Below are positions 6,769 to 14,689 of a stretch of DNA of 64,000 nucleotides, one piece after another; position 1 is the first letter of the stretch; each line of letters starts with the position of its first letter. This stretch comes from an uncultured Ruminococcus sp. (GTDB taxonomy: Bacteria > Bacillota > Clostridia > Oscillospirales > Ruminococcaceae). Below the pieces are notes generated by a model. The model saw nothing but the letters and a program-made list of their open reading frames with translations, did not search any database and was not told the DNA's origin. The stretch is from positions 1-64,000 of the forward strand of contig CADALT010000007.1 of NCBI GenBank assembly GCA_902788785.1. The letters are read 5' to 3'. Made by a program: the position numbers and the translations under genes.

Positions 6769-9222
6769 ATGAAGGATATCGGAGAGAGACTTTCGGCTTA
6801 TGAGCCTTTGTGGGAAAACTGGTATAAAGACAGCTATCTGGGCAGCGGCGGCTCGGGAAAAGTCTACCGTTTCAGGCAGGAGCTTTTCGGGCAGGTAAGA
6901 TACTGTGCGGTCAAGGTACTGCCCATTATTTTGGACAGAAGCGTAAGCGTCACCCCCGAGAGCCGTGAGCAGGAGCTTATGGAGCGCCGCAAACAGATGG
7001 CGCAGGAAATAAAGAATATGTACCTGCTGGCTGACAAGCCCCATCTGGTACACTGCATAAACCACAGCTACCGTGATATACTTGATGACAGCGGCGAGGT
7101 CATAGGCTTCGATGTGCTGATACAGATGGAGTATTACTCGACCCTCACCGAATACATAAACCGCAAGGGCGTACTGCACCCCGATGAGGTGGAAAAGCTC
7201 GCAAGGCAGATAGGTGAAGCGCTGGTAAGTATGCATGGGATAAATATGCTGCACCGTGACATCAAGCCCGAGAACATTTATGTGGGTGACAGCGGCAATT
7301 TCTTTCTGGGAGATTTCGGAATAGCCAAGCAGACCCAGGCAGGCAGCTTTGCGACCTTCGCAGGTACACAGCCTTTCATGGCGCCCGAGGTCTGGAATGC
7401 GAGGACCCCCGGAGAACAGCACTACAACAAAACTGCCGACCTGTATTCGCTGGGCATAACCATGTACTATCTGCTTAACGGCAACAGACTGCCGCTGGTA
7501 CAGCCCGGTGATAACAGAAATGCGGTAGATGCTGCTATATTCTCAAGGCTGAGCGGCAAGGTCTTCCCTCCACCCGAAAACGGCAGCAAGGAACTGAAAG
7601 ACACGGTCATGGCACTGTGCGCCTTCGACCCTGCGGACAGACTGCAAAGCGCTGAGGCTTTTCTTGCGCAGCTGGACAAAAGCGAGGCTACTGTAAGGTA
7701 CACGGGTCATGCGGATACCGAGCCTGCGCACACGCCTATACCGCTTATTCGTGAAGAACTGCCCGAGGAGAATGAGCCTTTTCATGAGACAGCCATCGTC
7801 CGTGAAGATGAGGGCTATGAGGACGGATATGACAGCGAGTACGACGGATACGACTCGCAGTATGATACAGAATACGAGACCGAATATGAAACAGAGTATG
7901 AAAAGCGTGAGCCTGCAAAGCTCTCGGCTGCCACGAAGAAGAAGGCTCTGGGCATAGGGCTTGCAATGGCGGCGGTGCTGACGCTGGGTATGCTTTTCTA
8001 CACCAGAGTCATCTGCATACACCGCTGGACGGCAGCGACCTGCGTCAAGCTCTCGACCTGCGAAAAATGCGGCAAGACCAGGGGCGAGCTGGCAGCCCAT
8101 ACTTTCAAGGACGCCACCTGCACCCAGCCTAAGATATGCATGGTCTGCGGCACAGAGGAGGGCGAGCCCAAGGGTCATGACTGGCAGGAGGCAAGCTGTA
8201 CTGCGCCCGAATACTGCCCTGTATGCGGTGAAAAACGTGGCGAAGCTCTGGGACATCAGTGGGAAGAAGCCACCTGCACCGAGCCACGTACCTGCAAAGT
8301 CTGCGGAGATACCGAAGGCAAGCCCCGTGGTCATGACTGGAAGGAGGCTACCTGTCAGGAGCCCAAGACCTGCAAGGTCTGCGGAGTGACCGAAGGCAAA
8401 CCCTCGGGTCATCAGTGGAAAGAAGCTACCTGCACAGACCCCAAGATATGCAAGGTCTGCGGCATAAAGGAAGGCAAGGCGCTGGGACATGACTGGAAGG
8501 AAGCCACCTGCACCGACCCCGAGACCTGCAAACGCTGCGGTGAAGTAAAGGGCAGCCCCAAGGGTCACACCTGGGAGCCTGCGACACTCACCAAGCCCAA
8601 GACCTGCAAGGTATGCGGTGCCACCGAGGGTAAGGAGCTCTCATACACCGAGCAGGGGGTAATGTACGTTGATACGGGCGGCGATACCCTGACCCTGAGA
8701 CAGGATAAGTCCGCATCATCACAAATGCTGGCGCAGATACCCGACTGCACACAGCTGACTGTCTGGTACACAGGCAGCAGCGGCTGGTACTACACCCAGT
8801 ATGACGGCAAGTACGGCTATATAAACTCGAAATACCTCTCTGCCACCGACCCCATGCTGGGCGACGGCACTATAGGCGGCTGGAGCGGAGAGAATACATT
8901 GAATGACGGAGCATTGCAGGTAAAAGTAAGCTCCGCTGAGGTCAGAAACGGCAGGCTAAACGTAACGCTCGAATTCTACAACGACAGTCTCGATATGCTG
9001 TGGCCCGAGATCAAATGCTACTACAACGGCGTTGAGGACGGCTCGGGCGGTGTCTCGCTGAACGGTGACCTGATGGAGAAAAAGGACTTCATCTGTATGC
9101 CCTACGCCACACGAAGCATAGCTTTCAGCTGCATGGTGGATAAGAGCTTCGGCAAGGGCAGCCTGAACAATCTGGTCGTTACCAATGCAGAGGGCGATGT
9201 ATGCGTCCTCAAACGCAGCTGA
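6769..9222 (+). CDS. Membrane Ser/Thr protein kinase with Cys-repeat and SH3 domains
   Basis: An 817-residue Hanks-type kinase. The catalytic domain is residues ~15-310: Gly loop LGSGGSGKVYRF (~24), Lys49 in CAVKVL, HRDIKPEN (~162-169), GDFG (~181-184) and the APE motif (~205). An acidic Tyr/Glu-rich stretch (~345-385) leads to one membrane helix (~390-412). Eight tandem 26-residue repeats (residues 418-625), each with a CxxCG pair and an HxW start, follow outside the membrane. Next come an SH3-like domain (~630-700) and a C-terminal beta domain (~715-817). ATG 6769 is chosen because of AAGGAGG; an upstream in-frame ATG lies inside the mobile element. PASTA repeats, common in Firmicute kinases, are absent. 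The gene has its own terminator. Confidence 0.9.
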   Translation: MKDIGERLSAYEPLWENWYKDSYLGSGGSGKVYRFRQELFGQVRYCAVKVLPIILDRSVSVTPESREQELMERRKQMAQEIKNMYLLADKPHLVHCINHSYRDILDDSGEVIGFDVLIQMEYYSTLTEYINRKGVLHPDEVEKLARQIGEALVSMHGINMLHRDIKPENIYVGDSGNFFLGDFGIAKQTQAGSFATFAGTQPFMAPEVWNARTPGEQHYNKTADLYSLGITMYYLLNGNRLPLVQPGDNRNAVDAAIFSRLSGKVFPPPENGSKELKDTVMALCAFDPADRLQSAEAFLAQLDKSEATVRYTGHADTEPAHTPIPLIREELPEENEPFHETAIVREDEGYEDGYDSEYDGYDSQYDTEYETEYETEYEKREPAKLSAATKKKALGIGLAMAAVLTLGMLFYTRVICIHRWTAATCVKLSTCEKCGKTRGELAAHTFKDATCTQPKICMVCGTEEGEPKGHDWQEASCTAPEYCPVCGEKRGEALGHQWEEATCTEPRTCKVCGDTEGKPRGHDWKEATCQEPKTCKVCGVTEGKPSGHQWKEATCTDPKICKVCGIKEGKALGHDWKEATCTDPETCKRCGEVKGSPKGHTWEPATLTKPKTCKVCGATEGKELSYTEQGVMYVDTGGDTLTLRQDKSASSQMLAQIPDCTQLTVWYTGSSGWYYTQYDGKYGYINSKYLSATDPMLGDGTIGGWSGENTLNDGALQVKVSSAEVRNGRLNVTLEFYNDSLDMLWPEIKCYYNGVEDGSGGVSLNGDLMEKKDFICMPYATRSIAFSCMVDKSFGKGSLNNLVVTNAEGDVCVLKRS
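8020..8643 (+). repeat. Eight in-frame 78-bp tandem repeats inside the kinase gene
   Basis: Exactly 624 bp, eight units of 78 bp with no indels. Consensus: H-x-W-x-x-A-T-C-T-x-P-x-x-C-x-x-C-G-x-x-x-G. Most units have three Cys; the last has lost the first Cys (ATLT). The internal units are the most alike (GHDWKEATC, CKVCG), which suggests recent duplication. Confidence 0.9.
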
Positions 9223-9244
9223 GACCGATAAAAAATGAGCTTCA

Positions 9245-9293
9245 AAAGCCATAGTATTTTCTGTTATCGGAGGTACTGTGGCTTTCGTTTTTT
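9245..9293 (+). terminator. Rho-independent terminator after the kinase
   Basis: AAAGCCATAGTA pairs over 12 bases with TACTGTGGCTTT and is followed by CGTTTTTT. It separates the kinase from the downstream SPFH operon. Confidence 0.75.
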
Positions 9294-9389
9294 ACTGATG
9301 ATCCCACAATGTAAAGAAGCTTTTTAATTCTTTCAATTTGTTAACTTAAAAATTCGTCCACATTTTTCAAATAATTTGTCTAAAACCTA

Positions 9390-9418
9390 TTGCAATTTAT
9401 GAAAATATATGGTATAAT
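9390..9418 (+). promoter_or_regulatory. Promoter for the SPFH operon
   Basis: TTGCAA (9390-9395), 17 bp, TATAAT (9413-9418), about 60 bp before the first gene. Confidence 0.75.
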
Positions 9419-9480
9419 ACAAACGGAAGTTGTGTAGCTTTTCGTTTTATTCGATGGACGAAATGTGAACGGAGGACATT

Positions 9481-9804
9481 ATGAATAGCAGACGACAAAT
9501 GGGATTTCTGAAGTCGTATCTTACGGGTCTGCTGCTGAATGTCAGCTGGACTGAACCCGCATTGATACTGCTTATACTGCACATAACATTCGGTACACCG
9601 CTAAGGCTGGTATTCCTGGCGCTGACGGTGTGGGCAGGTGCGGTCTTTATGAGGATAGAACGTATGCAGGCAATGCAGGAGCGTCCTGAACGGCAGCGCC
9701 GAAACAGGACAGTGAAACTGCAATTTCCGCTTGACAGCTCATCTCCCATCTCACAGAGGGAGTATGCGGCTTACTGCGATCTTTTGGCAGATCGTGATAT
9801 TTGA
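9481..9804 (+). CDS. Small two-helix membrane protein
   Basis: A 107-residue protein, not recognised. Two closely spaced hydrophobic helices (~20-38 and ~43-57) are followed by a basic, charged cytoplasmic tail (MRIERMQAMQERPERQRRNR). GGAGG precedes the ATG. It is the first gene of the SPFH / zinc-ribbon / TPM operon, 21 bp before the SPFH gene. Its position suggests a membrane partner or anchor of that complex; this is an inference. Confidence 0.7.
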   Translation: MNSRRQMGFLKSYLTGLLLNVSWTEPALILLILHITFGTPLRLVFLALTVWAGAVFMRIERMQAMQERPERQRRNRTVKLQFPLDSSSPISQREYAAYCDLLADRDI

Positions 9805-9825
9805 TCTTTTAAGGAGGATACGTAT

Positions 9826-11187
9826 ATGGGTCTTATTATGGCAGCTATCAACGCTACAGGCGGCGTACTGGCAGATCAGTGGAAGGAATATTTTTATTGT
9901 GAAGCACTTTCCGATGATGTACTGATGGTAAAAGGTCAGAAGGTGATAAACAATCGTGGTCAGAATACAAATGGCAGCGATAATATCATCACATCGGGTT
10001 CGGGCATAGCTGTGGCTGACGGTCAGACTATGATAATCGTTGAGGACGGCGCTATAATAGAAGTCTGCAACAAGCCCGGAAGATATACTTTCGAGGTGGG
10101 TACACCCTCACTGTTTGCCGAGGGCAAGCTGGGCGAGAAGATCAAGCAGACTTTCCAGCAGATCGGTCAGCGTATAAGCTACGGCGGTTCTCCCGGAAAG
10201 GATCAGAGAGTTTATTACTTCAACACCAAGCAGATCTCAAACAACCTGTTCGGTACTTCCGAGATGGTGCCTTTCAGAGTTGTTGACTCGAAGGTCGGAC
10301 TTGATGTTGACGTTAATATCAAGTGCAGCGGTATGTATACTTTCCAGATAGTTGATCCGCTGCTCTTCTACACAAATATCTGCGGCAACGCATCACAGGA
10401 ATACAGAAAAGATCAGATAGCTCCAAGAATGAAGGCAGAGTTCATTGACGCACTTTCTCCTGCATTCTCAACACTTTCTGATATGGAGATCAGACCCAAC
10501 CAGATCCCCGGCAAGAAGATCGAGCTGAAAAAGGCTGTAAACGAAGTGCTTGCTGATACCTGGGGCAAAAATATGGGTATAGAGGTAATTGAAGTAGCTA
10601 TCAAGAACCTCAGCCTGCCGCCCGAGGATCAGGAGATGATAAAGCAGGCTCAGCAGGAGGGTCAGAAGCTCTTTATGGAGGGCAGACGTGCAGGTATGTA
10701 CTCCGACCCATCCATGGCAGCAGGCGGACTAGTTGCGGCACAGGGCGATGCTATGCGTGCAGCAGGCAGCAATGCAGGCGGTGCTATGGCAGGCTTTATG
10801 GGCGTGAATATGGCTCAGCAGGCAGGCGGCATGAATGCACAGCAGCTCTTCGGTATGGCAGCACAGCAGCAGGCTCAGCAGGCAGCTGCTCAGCCCGCAG
10901 CTAACACAGCGAACGGCTGGACTTGTGCCTGCGGTACAGTGAACACAGGCAAATTCTGCCAGAATTGCGGCAAGCCACAGCCTGCACCTACAGCGGCTAA
11001 CGGCTGGACCTGTTCCTGCGGCACAGTAAATCAGGGCAAGTTCTGCCAGAACTGCGGCAGCCCCAAGCCGGCAGGCGCAAGGGTATATAAGTGCGACAAG
11101 TGCGGCTGGACACCTGCGGATCCTTCTAATCCGCCTAAGTTCTGCCCCGAGTGCGGTGACATTTTCGATGACAACGATCTGACCTGA
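9826..11187 (+). CDS. SPFH-domain protein with three C-terminal zinc ribbons (YdjI-like)
   Basis: A 453-residue cytoplasmic SPFH (band 7/prohibitin-like) protein of the YdjI type, formerly called virion core-like. Residues ~25-290 form the SPFH body (VIIVEDGAIIEVCNKPGRYTF near 70, EVAIKNLSLPPEDQEMIKQA near 256). A Met/Ala/Gln-rich flexible linker (~300-360) follows. The C-terminus carries two near-identical Cys4 ribbons (WTCACGTVNTGKFCQNCG and WTCSCGTVNQGKFCQNCG) plus a third (YKCDKCGW...KFCPECG). In B. subtilis YdjI works with YdjG and YdjH and the membrane-stress protein PspA; the next two genes here look like YdjG and YdjH. AAGGAGG precedes the start. Confidence 0.88.
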   Translation: MGLIMAAINATGGVLADQWKEYFYCEALSDDVLMVKGQKVINNRGQNTNGSDNIITSGSGIAVADGQTMIIVEDGAIIEVCNKPGRYTFEVGTPSLFAEGKLGEKIKQTFQQIGQRISYGGSPGKDQRVYYFNTKQISNNLFGTSEMVPFRVVDSKVGLDVDVNIKCSGMYTFQIVDPLLFYTNICGNASQEYRKDQIAPRMKAEFIDALSPAFSTLSDMEIRPNQIPGKKIELKKAVNEVLADTWGKNMGIEVIEVAIKNLSLPPEDQEMIKQAQQEGQKLFMEGRRAGMYSDPSMAAGGLVAAQGDAMRAAGSNAGGAMAGFMGVNMAQQAGGMNAQQLFGMAAQQQAQQAAAQPAANTANGWTCACGTVNTGKFCQNCGKPQPAPTAANGWTCSCGTVNQGKFCQNCGSPKPAGARVYKCDKCGWTPADPSNPPKFCPECGDIFDDNDLT

Positions 11188-11312
11188 TAAACGTATTAAA
11201 CGGCATAGATCTTTATGGCAGCATAAGGTTTTGCAGCGCTGCCTTCGTATAATTGCAGGGGTCGTGAGATCTCTGCAATTGTTGTATTACAGAAAATAAG
11301 GAGTGTGATAGG

Positions 11313-12389
11313 ATGGCTGTTCAGGAATATAAATGTCCATGCTGCGCAGGTGCGATAGAATTCAACACCCAGGTGCAGAAGATGAAGTGCCCCTACTGCG
11401 ATACAGAGTTCGAGATGGAAGCTTTGCTGGCTTACGACCAGGACCTCAGCACCGACGGCAATGACCAGATGGACTGGAACTCCGAGGCTGCCGAATGGCA
11501 GGAGGGCGAAACTGACGGTATGAGAGTATACTCCTGTCAGTCATGCGGCGGTGAGATAATCGCAGACGAGAACACGGCTGCCACATCTTGCCCATACTGC
11601 GATAATCCCGTGGTAATGATGGGACAGTTCAAAGGTGCGCTGAAGCCCGAATTCGTCATACCCTTCAAGGTCGATAAAGCTGCGGCTGTGGCAGGGCTCA
11701 AGAACCACCTGATGGGTAAGAAATTTCTGCCCAAGGTTTTCAAGGATCAGAACCATCTTGATGAAGTCAAGGGCGTATATGTGCCATTCTGGCTGTTCGA
11801 TTCCGACGCTGAGGGCGGCGTAAGATACAGATGTACCAGGACTTTCACCCGTACCGAGGGCAATTACAGGGTCACGGAGACCCAGTATTTCTCGGTATAC
11901 CGTGAGGGACAGATAGCCTTTGACCATGTGCCTGTGGACGGCTCGACCAAAATGCCCGATGACCTTATGGAGTCCGTAGGACCTTTCGATTTCAAGGACG
12001 CTGTGCCTTTCCAGACCGCTTATCTGGCAGGATACCTGGCGGATAAGTACGATGTACAGTCTCAGGACACCATCGACAGAGCCAATCAGCGTGTCAAAGA
12101 AAGTGTAGACGATGTTTTCAGGAACACCGTACAGGGTTATGAGTCGGTCATAAAAGAGGGCGACAATCTGAGACTTCACAATGCCACAGCTAAGTATGCG
12201 CTATACCCTGTCTGGGTACTGCACACCAGCTGGAACGGACAGAATTATCTGTTCGGCATGAATGGTCAGACAGGCAAGTTCGTGGGCAATCTCCCCTGCG
12301 ATAAGAGCATATACTGGAAAAGCTTTGCAATAGTCGGTGCGATAACGGCTGCGATAATATATGCCGTTGCATGGCTGCTTTTCAGATAA
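11313..12389 (+). CDS. Zinc-ribbon membrane-anchored protein (YdjG-like)
   Basis: A 358-residue protein with two N-terminal TFIIB-type zinc ribbons: YKCPCCAG...MKCPYCDTEF (~6-30) and YSCQSCGG...TSCPYCDN (~74-98). A mixed central domain (~110-320) with a conserved VPFWLFD motif follows, and one C-terminal membrane helix (~335-356) acts as a tail anchor. This layout matches B. subtilis YdjG and related zinc-ribbon partners of TPM and SPFH proteins. It is probably held at the inner face of the membrane together with the TPM protein. The gene follows the SPFH gene after 125 bp that contain an AATTGCAG/CTGCAATT hairpin, possibly an attenuator. Confidence 0.82.
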   Translation: MAVQEYKCPCCAGAIEFNTQVQKMKCPYCDTEFEMEALLAYDQDLSTDGNDQMDWNSEAAEWQEGETDGMRVYSCQSCGGEIIADENTAATSCPYCDNPVVMMGQFKGALKPEFVIPFKVDKAAAVAGLKNHLMGKKFLPKVFKDQNHLDEVKGVYVPFWLFDSDAEGGVRYRCTRTFTRTEGNYRVTETQYFSVYREGQIAFDHVPVDGSTKMPDDLMESVGPFDFKDAVPFQTAYLAGYLADKYDVQSQDTIDRANQRVKESVDDVFRNTVQGYESVIKEGDNLRLHNATAKYALYPVWVLHTSWNGQNYLFGMNGQTGKFVGNLPCDKSIYWKSFAIVGAITAAIIYAVAWLLFR

Positions 12390-12401
12390 GGGGGGAAACA
12401 T

Positions 12402-13244
12402 ATGGTAAAGAGATTATTTGCAGCCCTTGCGGCTTCGGTCATGATGATAGGCTGCGCTGTTACAGGTCATGCGGCAAGCATAGACGACCTTATCCCCAGC
12501 ACGACCATACCCTCGGAGAGGATGCTGGACAGACTGGTAGACGGTGCAGATATACTCTCGGACAGTGAAGAAGCAAAGCTGCTGGCTAAGCTGGACGAGA
12601 TAAGCGAGCGCCACGGCATTGATGTGGCAGTGGTAACGGTATATTCGCTGGGCGACCGCACACCGATGGAGGCGGCTGACGATTATTACGACTACAACGG
12701 TTTCGGCACCAACAGCAGCAGGGACGGTTTTGTAATGCTGCTTTCGATGGAAGAGCGTGACCGCTGGTTTTCGGGCTGCGGCAAGGGTATAGAGATATTT
12801 ACCGACTACGGTCAGCAATATATGTGGGAGCAGGTAACGCCCAAGCTTTCAAGCGGCGATTACTACGAAGCTTTCAACACCTACGCCGACATCAGCGACA
12901 AGTTCATTACCGAGTGGGAAAAGGGCAAACCCTTTGACACCAACCACAGGGTCAAAGGCAAGCTTTCGCCCATATGGATACTCATATCTCTGGGCGGCGG
13001 CGCACTGATAGCGCTTATCTACTGTATGTCCACCAAGAGCAAGCTGATGACTGTAAATATGCAGCACGGTGCGGACGACTACATCAGGCAGAACAGTTTC
13101 AAGGTAACGGATTCCCGTGACACTTTCCTTTACAGGAACATTTCAAGAGAGTACATCGAAACCGAACGCAGCAGCGGCGGCGGAACGAGCACACACATCA
13201 GTTCCTCGGGCTCATCGCACAGCGGCTCGGGCGGAAAATTCTGA
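12402..13244 (+). CDS. TPM-domain protein (YdjH/YgcG-like)
   Basis: A 280-residue exported membrane protein. A signal sequence (residues 1-~24, KRLFAALAASVMMIGCAVTG) precedes a TPM_phosphatase domain (~45-165; LVDGADILSDSEEAKLLAKL, DVAVVTVYSLG, and DGFVMLLSMEERDRWF). One membrane helix (~188-210) follows, then a tail ending in a Ser/Gly-rich stretch (SSGSSHSGSGGKF) typical of YgcG proteins. TPM domains lie outside the membrane and act in envelope or photosystem upkeep in known cases. It follows the zinc-ribbon gene by 12 bp and is the last gene before the terminator. Confidence 0.87.
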   Translation: MVKRLFAALAASVMMIGCAVTGHAASIDDLIPSTTIPSERMLDRLVDGADILSDSEEAKLLAKLDEISERHGIDVAVVTVYSLGDRTPMEAADDYYDYNGFGTNSSRDGFVMLLSMEERDRWFSGCGKGIEIFTDYGQQYMWEQVTPKLSSGDYYEAFNTYADISDKFITEWEKGKPFDTNHRVKGKLSPIWILISLGGGALIALIYCMSTKSKLMTVNMQHGADDYIRQNSFKVTDSRDTFLYRNISREYIETERSSGGGTSTHISSSGSSHSGSGGKF

Positions 13245-13253
13245 TAAAAAAAT

Positions 13254-13290
13254 ATCAGCGTTCTCATATGGGAACGCTGATTTTATTTTA
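13254..13290 (+). terminator. Rho-independent terminator
   Basis: ATCAGCGTTC pairs with GGAACGCTGAT and is followed by TTTATTTTA. It closes the SPFH/TPM operon. Confidence 0.8.
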
Positions 13291-13342
13291 TCGCTCAAAC
13301 AATATTGAGATCATTTTACATATAAAAGCTGCTTAGAGGGGT

Positions 13343-13372
13343 CGCCCTTTACGGGTCGAAGAGGTCAAAAGC
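13343..13372. repeat. Partial copy of the 305-bp repeat (5' end only)
   Basis: The bases CGCCCTTTACGGGTCGAAG and on through GAGGTCAAAAGC match the start of copies A and B, and then the similarity ends. It lies about 110 bp before copy B in the same orientation. Confidence 0.7.
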
Positions 13373-13457
13373 GTTTCGGCTGTACTAAGTCAGTGCTTAT
13401 TTTTGTTTGGCTTATGGATACGTTTGCTTTGATGGATATGTCGCTGTCTTCGCCCCT

Positions 13458-13762
13458 TACGGGTCGAAGAGGTCAAAAGCACTTCGTTGTTTGACCTCTG
13501 GACGGGCGGCGATGTCCTCGCACGCCTTTTTGTGAGGGTGGGTATGTGGGCAGACGTTCAATAATTTGTTTCATCGCCGCCCGTTTATTTTGCTTTGCTC
13601 TCCTTGTTTGTGGAGAACGCTCTTTTGGTGCCCTGAGTTGGAGGGCTTTGCCCCCCAAACTCCCCACCACCCTTTCGTGAAAGGGTGGACGGAAAGCTTG
13701 CCTCGTCACCTCTTTTTGCTTTGGTGCCTAGTTTTGCGCTCGGAGCTTTCTTTTGCTTTTTT
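13458..13762. repeat. 305-bp dispersed repeat, copy B
   Basis: Same length, ends and hairpins as copy A at 1-305. The ~80 bp between the GACGGGCGGCGA and TCGCCGCCCGT arms have a different sequence in each copy, so the arms but not the loop are kept. The 3' half (GAGTTGGAGGGCTTTG onward) is nearly identical to copy A. It ends 15 bp from the 3' end of the minus-strand pyrD gene. The stretch 13291-13777 holds no gene that I can support. Confidence 0.8.
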
Positions 13763-13777
13763 GACACCGTTCCCCTG

Positions 13778-14689
13778 CTACCAGGGCTTTACTGTGCCGA
13801 CGATCTCGCTTATATTAGCGATGTCGTTATCCTCGCAATATTTTTCCATACCCTCGATTATCTTCACAGGTGCATATGGGTCATGGAATATTGCTGCGCC
13901 TACCTGTACAAGGCTTGCGCCTGCCATCATGATCTCCACAGCATCTTCCCAGGTAGAAACTCCGCCCATGCCGCATACAGGTATGTTTACCGCATTAGCT
14001 GCCTGCCATACCATCCTTACTGCCACAGGGAACACCGCAGGACCCGAAAGTCCGCCGACGTTATTTTTCAGTATGGGTCTGCCTGTTTTGATATCTATCC
14101 TCATACCCAGCAGTGTGTTTATCAGCGAGATAGCATCTGCGCCATTTGCTTCAACGCTTTTTGCTATATCGACTATACTGGTCACGTTAGGCGAAAGCTT
14201 TACCATAACAGGTTTATCCGAATTATCCTTGACCGCACGGGTCACCTGACCTGCGATGGTACAGTCAGTACCGAAAGCCGCACCGCCCTGTTTAACGTTG
14301 GGGCAGGAGATGTTGAGCTCTATCATATCCACATCGGTACCTTTGAGCTTAGCCGCAAGTTCAGCACATTCCTCAATGGTCGAACCTGCGATATTTGCGA
14401 TGATACGGGTATCCTTGGTGAGCAGATTCGGAAGCTCGTAGGAAAGGAACTTGTCCACGCCGCCGTTTTGCAGTCCCACAGAATTGAGCATACCCGAGGG
14501 AGTCTCTGCAACTCTTGGCGCAGGGTTGCCCTCACGCCTGTGCAGTGTCGTGCCCTTTACTGAGATACCGCCCAGAGTTGACAGCGGATAAAGGCTCTCG
14601 TACTCCCTGCCGTAACCGTATGTTCCGCTGGCAGGCACGATGGGGTTCTTGAAATCCACACCGCAGAATTTAACACCTAGTCTGCTCAT
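13778..14689 (-). CDS. pyrD: Dihydroorotate dehydrogenase B, catalytic subunit
   Basis: A 303-residue class 1B dihydroorotate dehydrogenase (PyrDB), which oxidises dihydroorotate to orotate in pyrimidine synthesis using FMN and passes electrons through PyrK to NAD+. Visible motifs: NPIVPASGTYGYG (~16-28), the active-site loop NISCPNVKQGG (~125) with the 1B-type catalytic Cys, and GCGGV-like GMGGVSTWEDAVEIMMAGA near the C-terminus for the FMN phosphate. Its ATG overlaps the pyrK stop by four bases, so the subunits are translationally coupled. Length is normal. Confidence 0.97.
   Translation of the reverse strand: MSRLGVKFCGVDFKNPIVPASGTYGYGREYESLYPLSTLGGISVKGTTLHRREGNPAPRVAETPSGMLNSVGLQNGGVDKFLSYELPNLLTKDTRIIANIAGSTIEECAELAAKLKGTDVDMIELNISCPNVKQGGAAFGTDCTIAGQVTRAVKDNSDKPVMVKLSPNVTSIVDIAKSVEANGADAISLINTLLGMRIDIKTGRPILKNNVGGLSGPAVFPVAVRMVWQAANAVNIPVCGMGGVSTWEDAVEIMMAGASLVQVGAAIFHDPYAPVKIIEGMEKYCEDNDIANISEIVGTVKPW

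Noticed and set aside
7543-8568. 341-codon open frame on the minus strand across the kinase gene
   Set aside because: It mirrors the Cys-repeat region; its length is a by-product of the repeat composition, with no ribosome site.
11188-11312. Terminator between the SPFH and zinc-ribbon genes
   Set aside because: The AATTGCAG/CTGCAATT hairpin has no T run, and the genes belong to one functional module; mentioned only as a possible attenuator.
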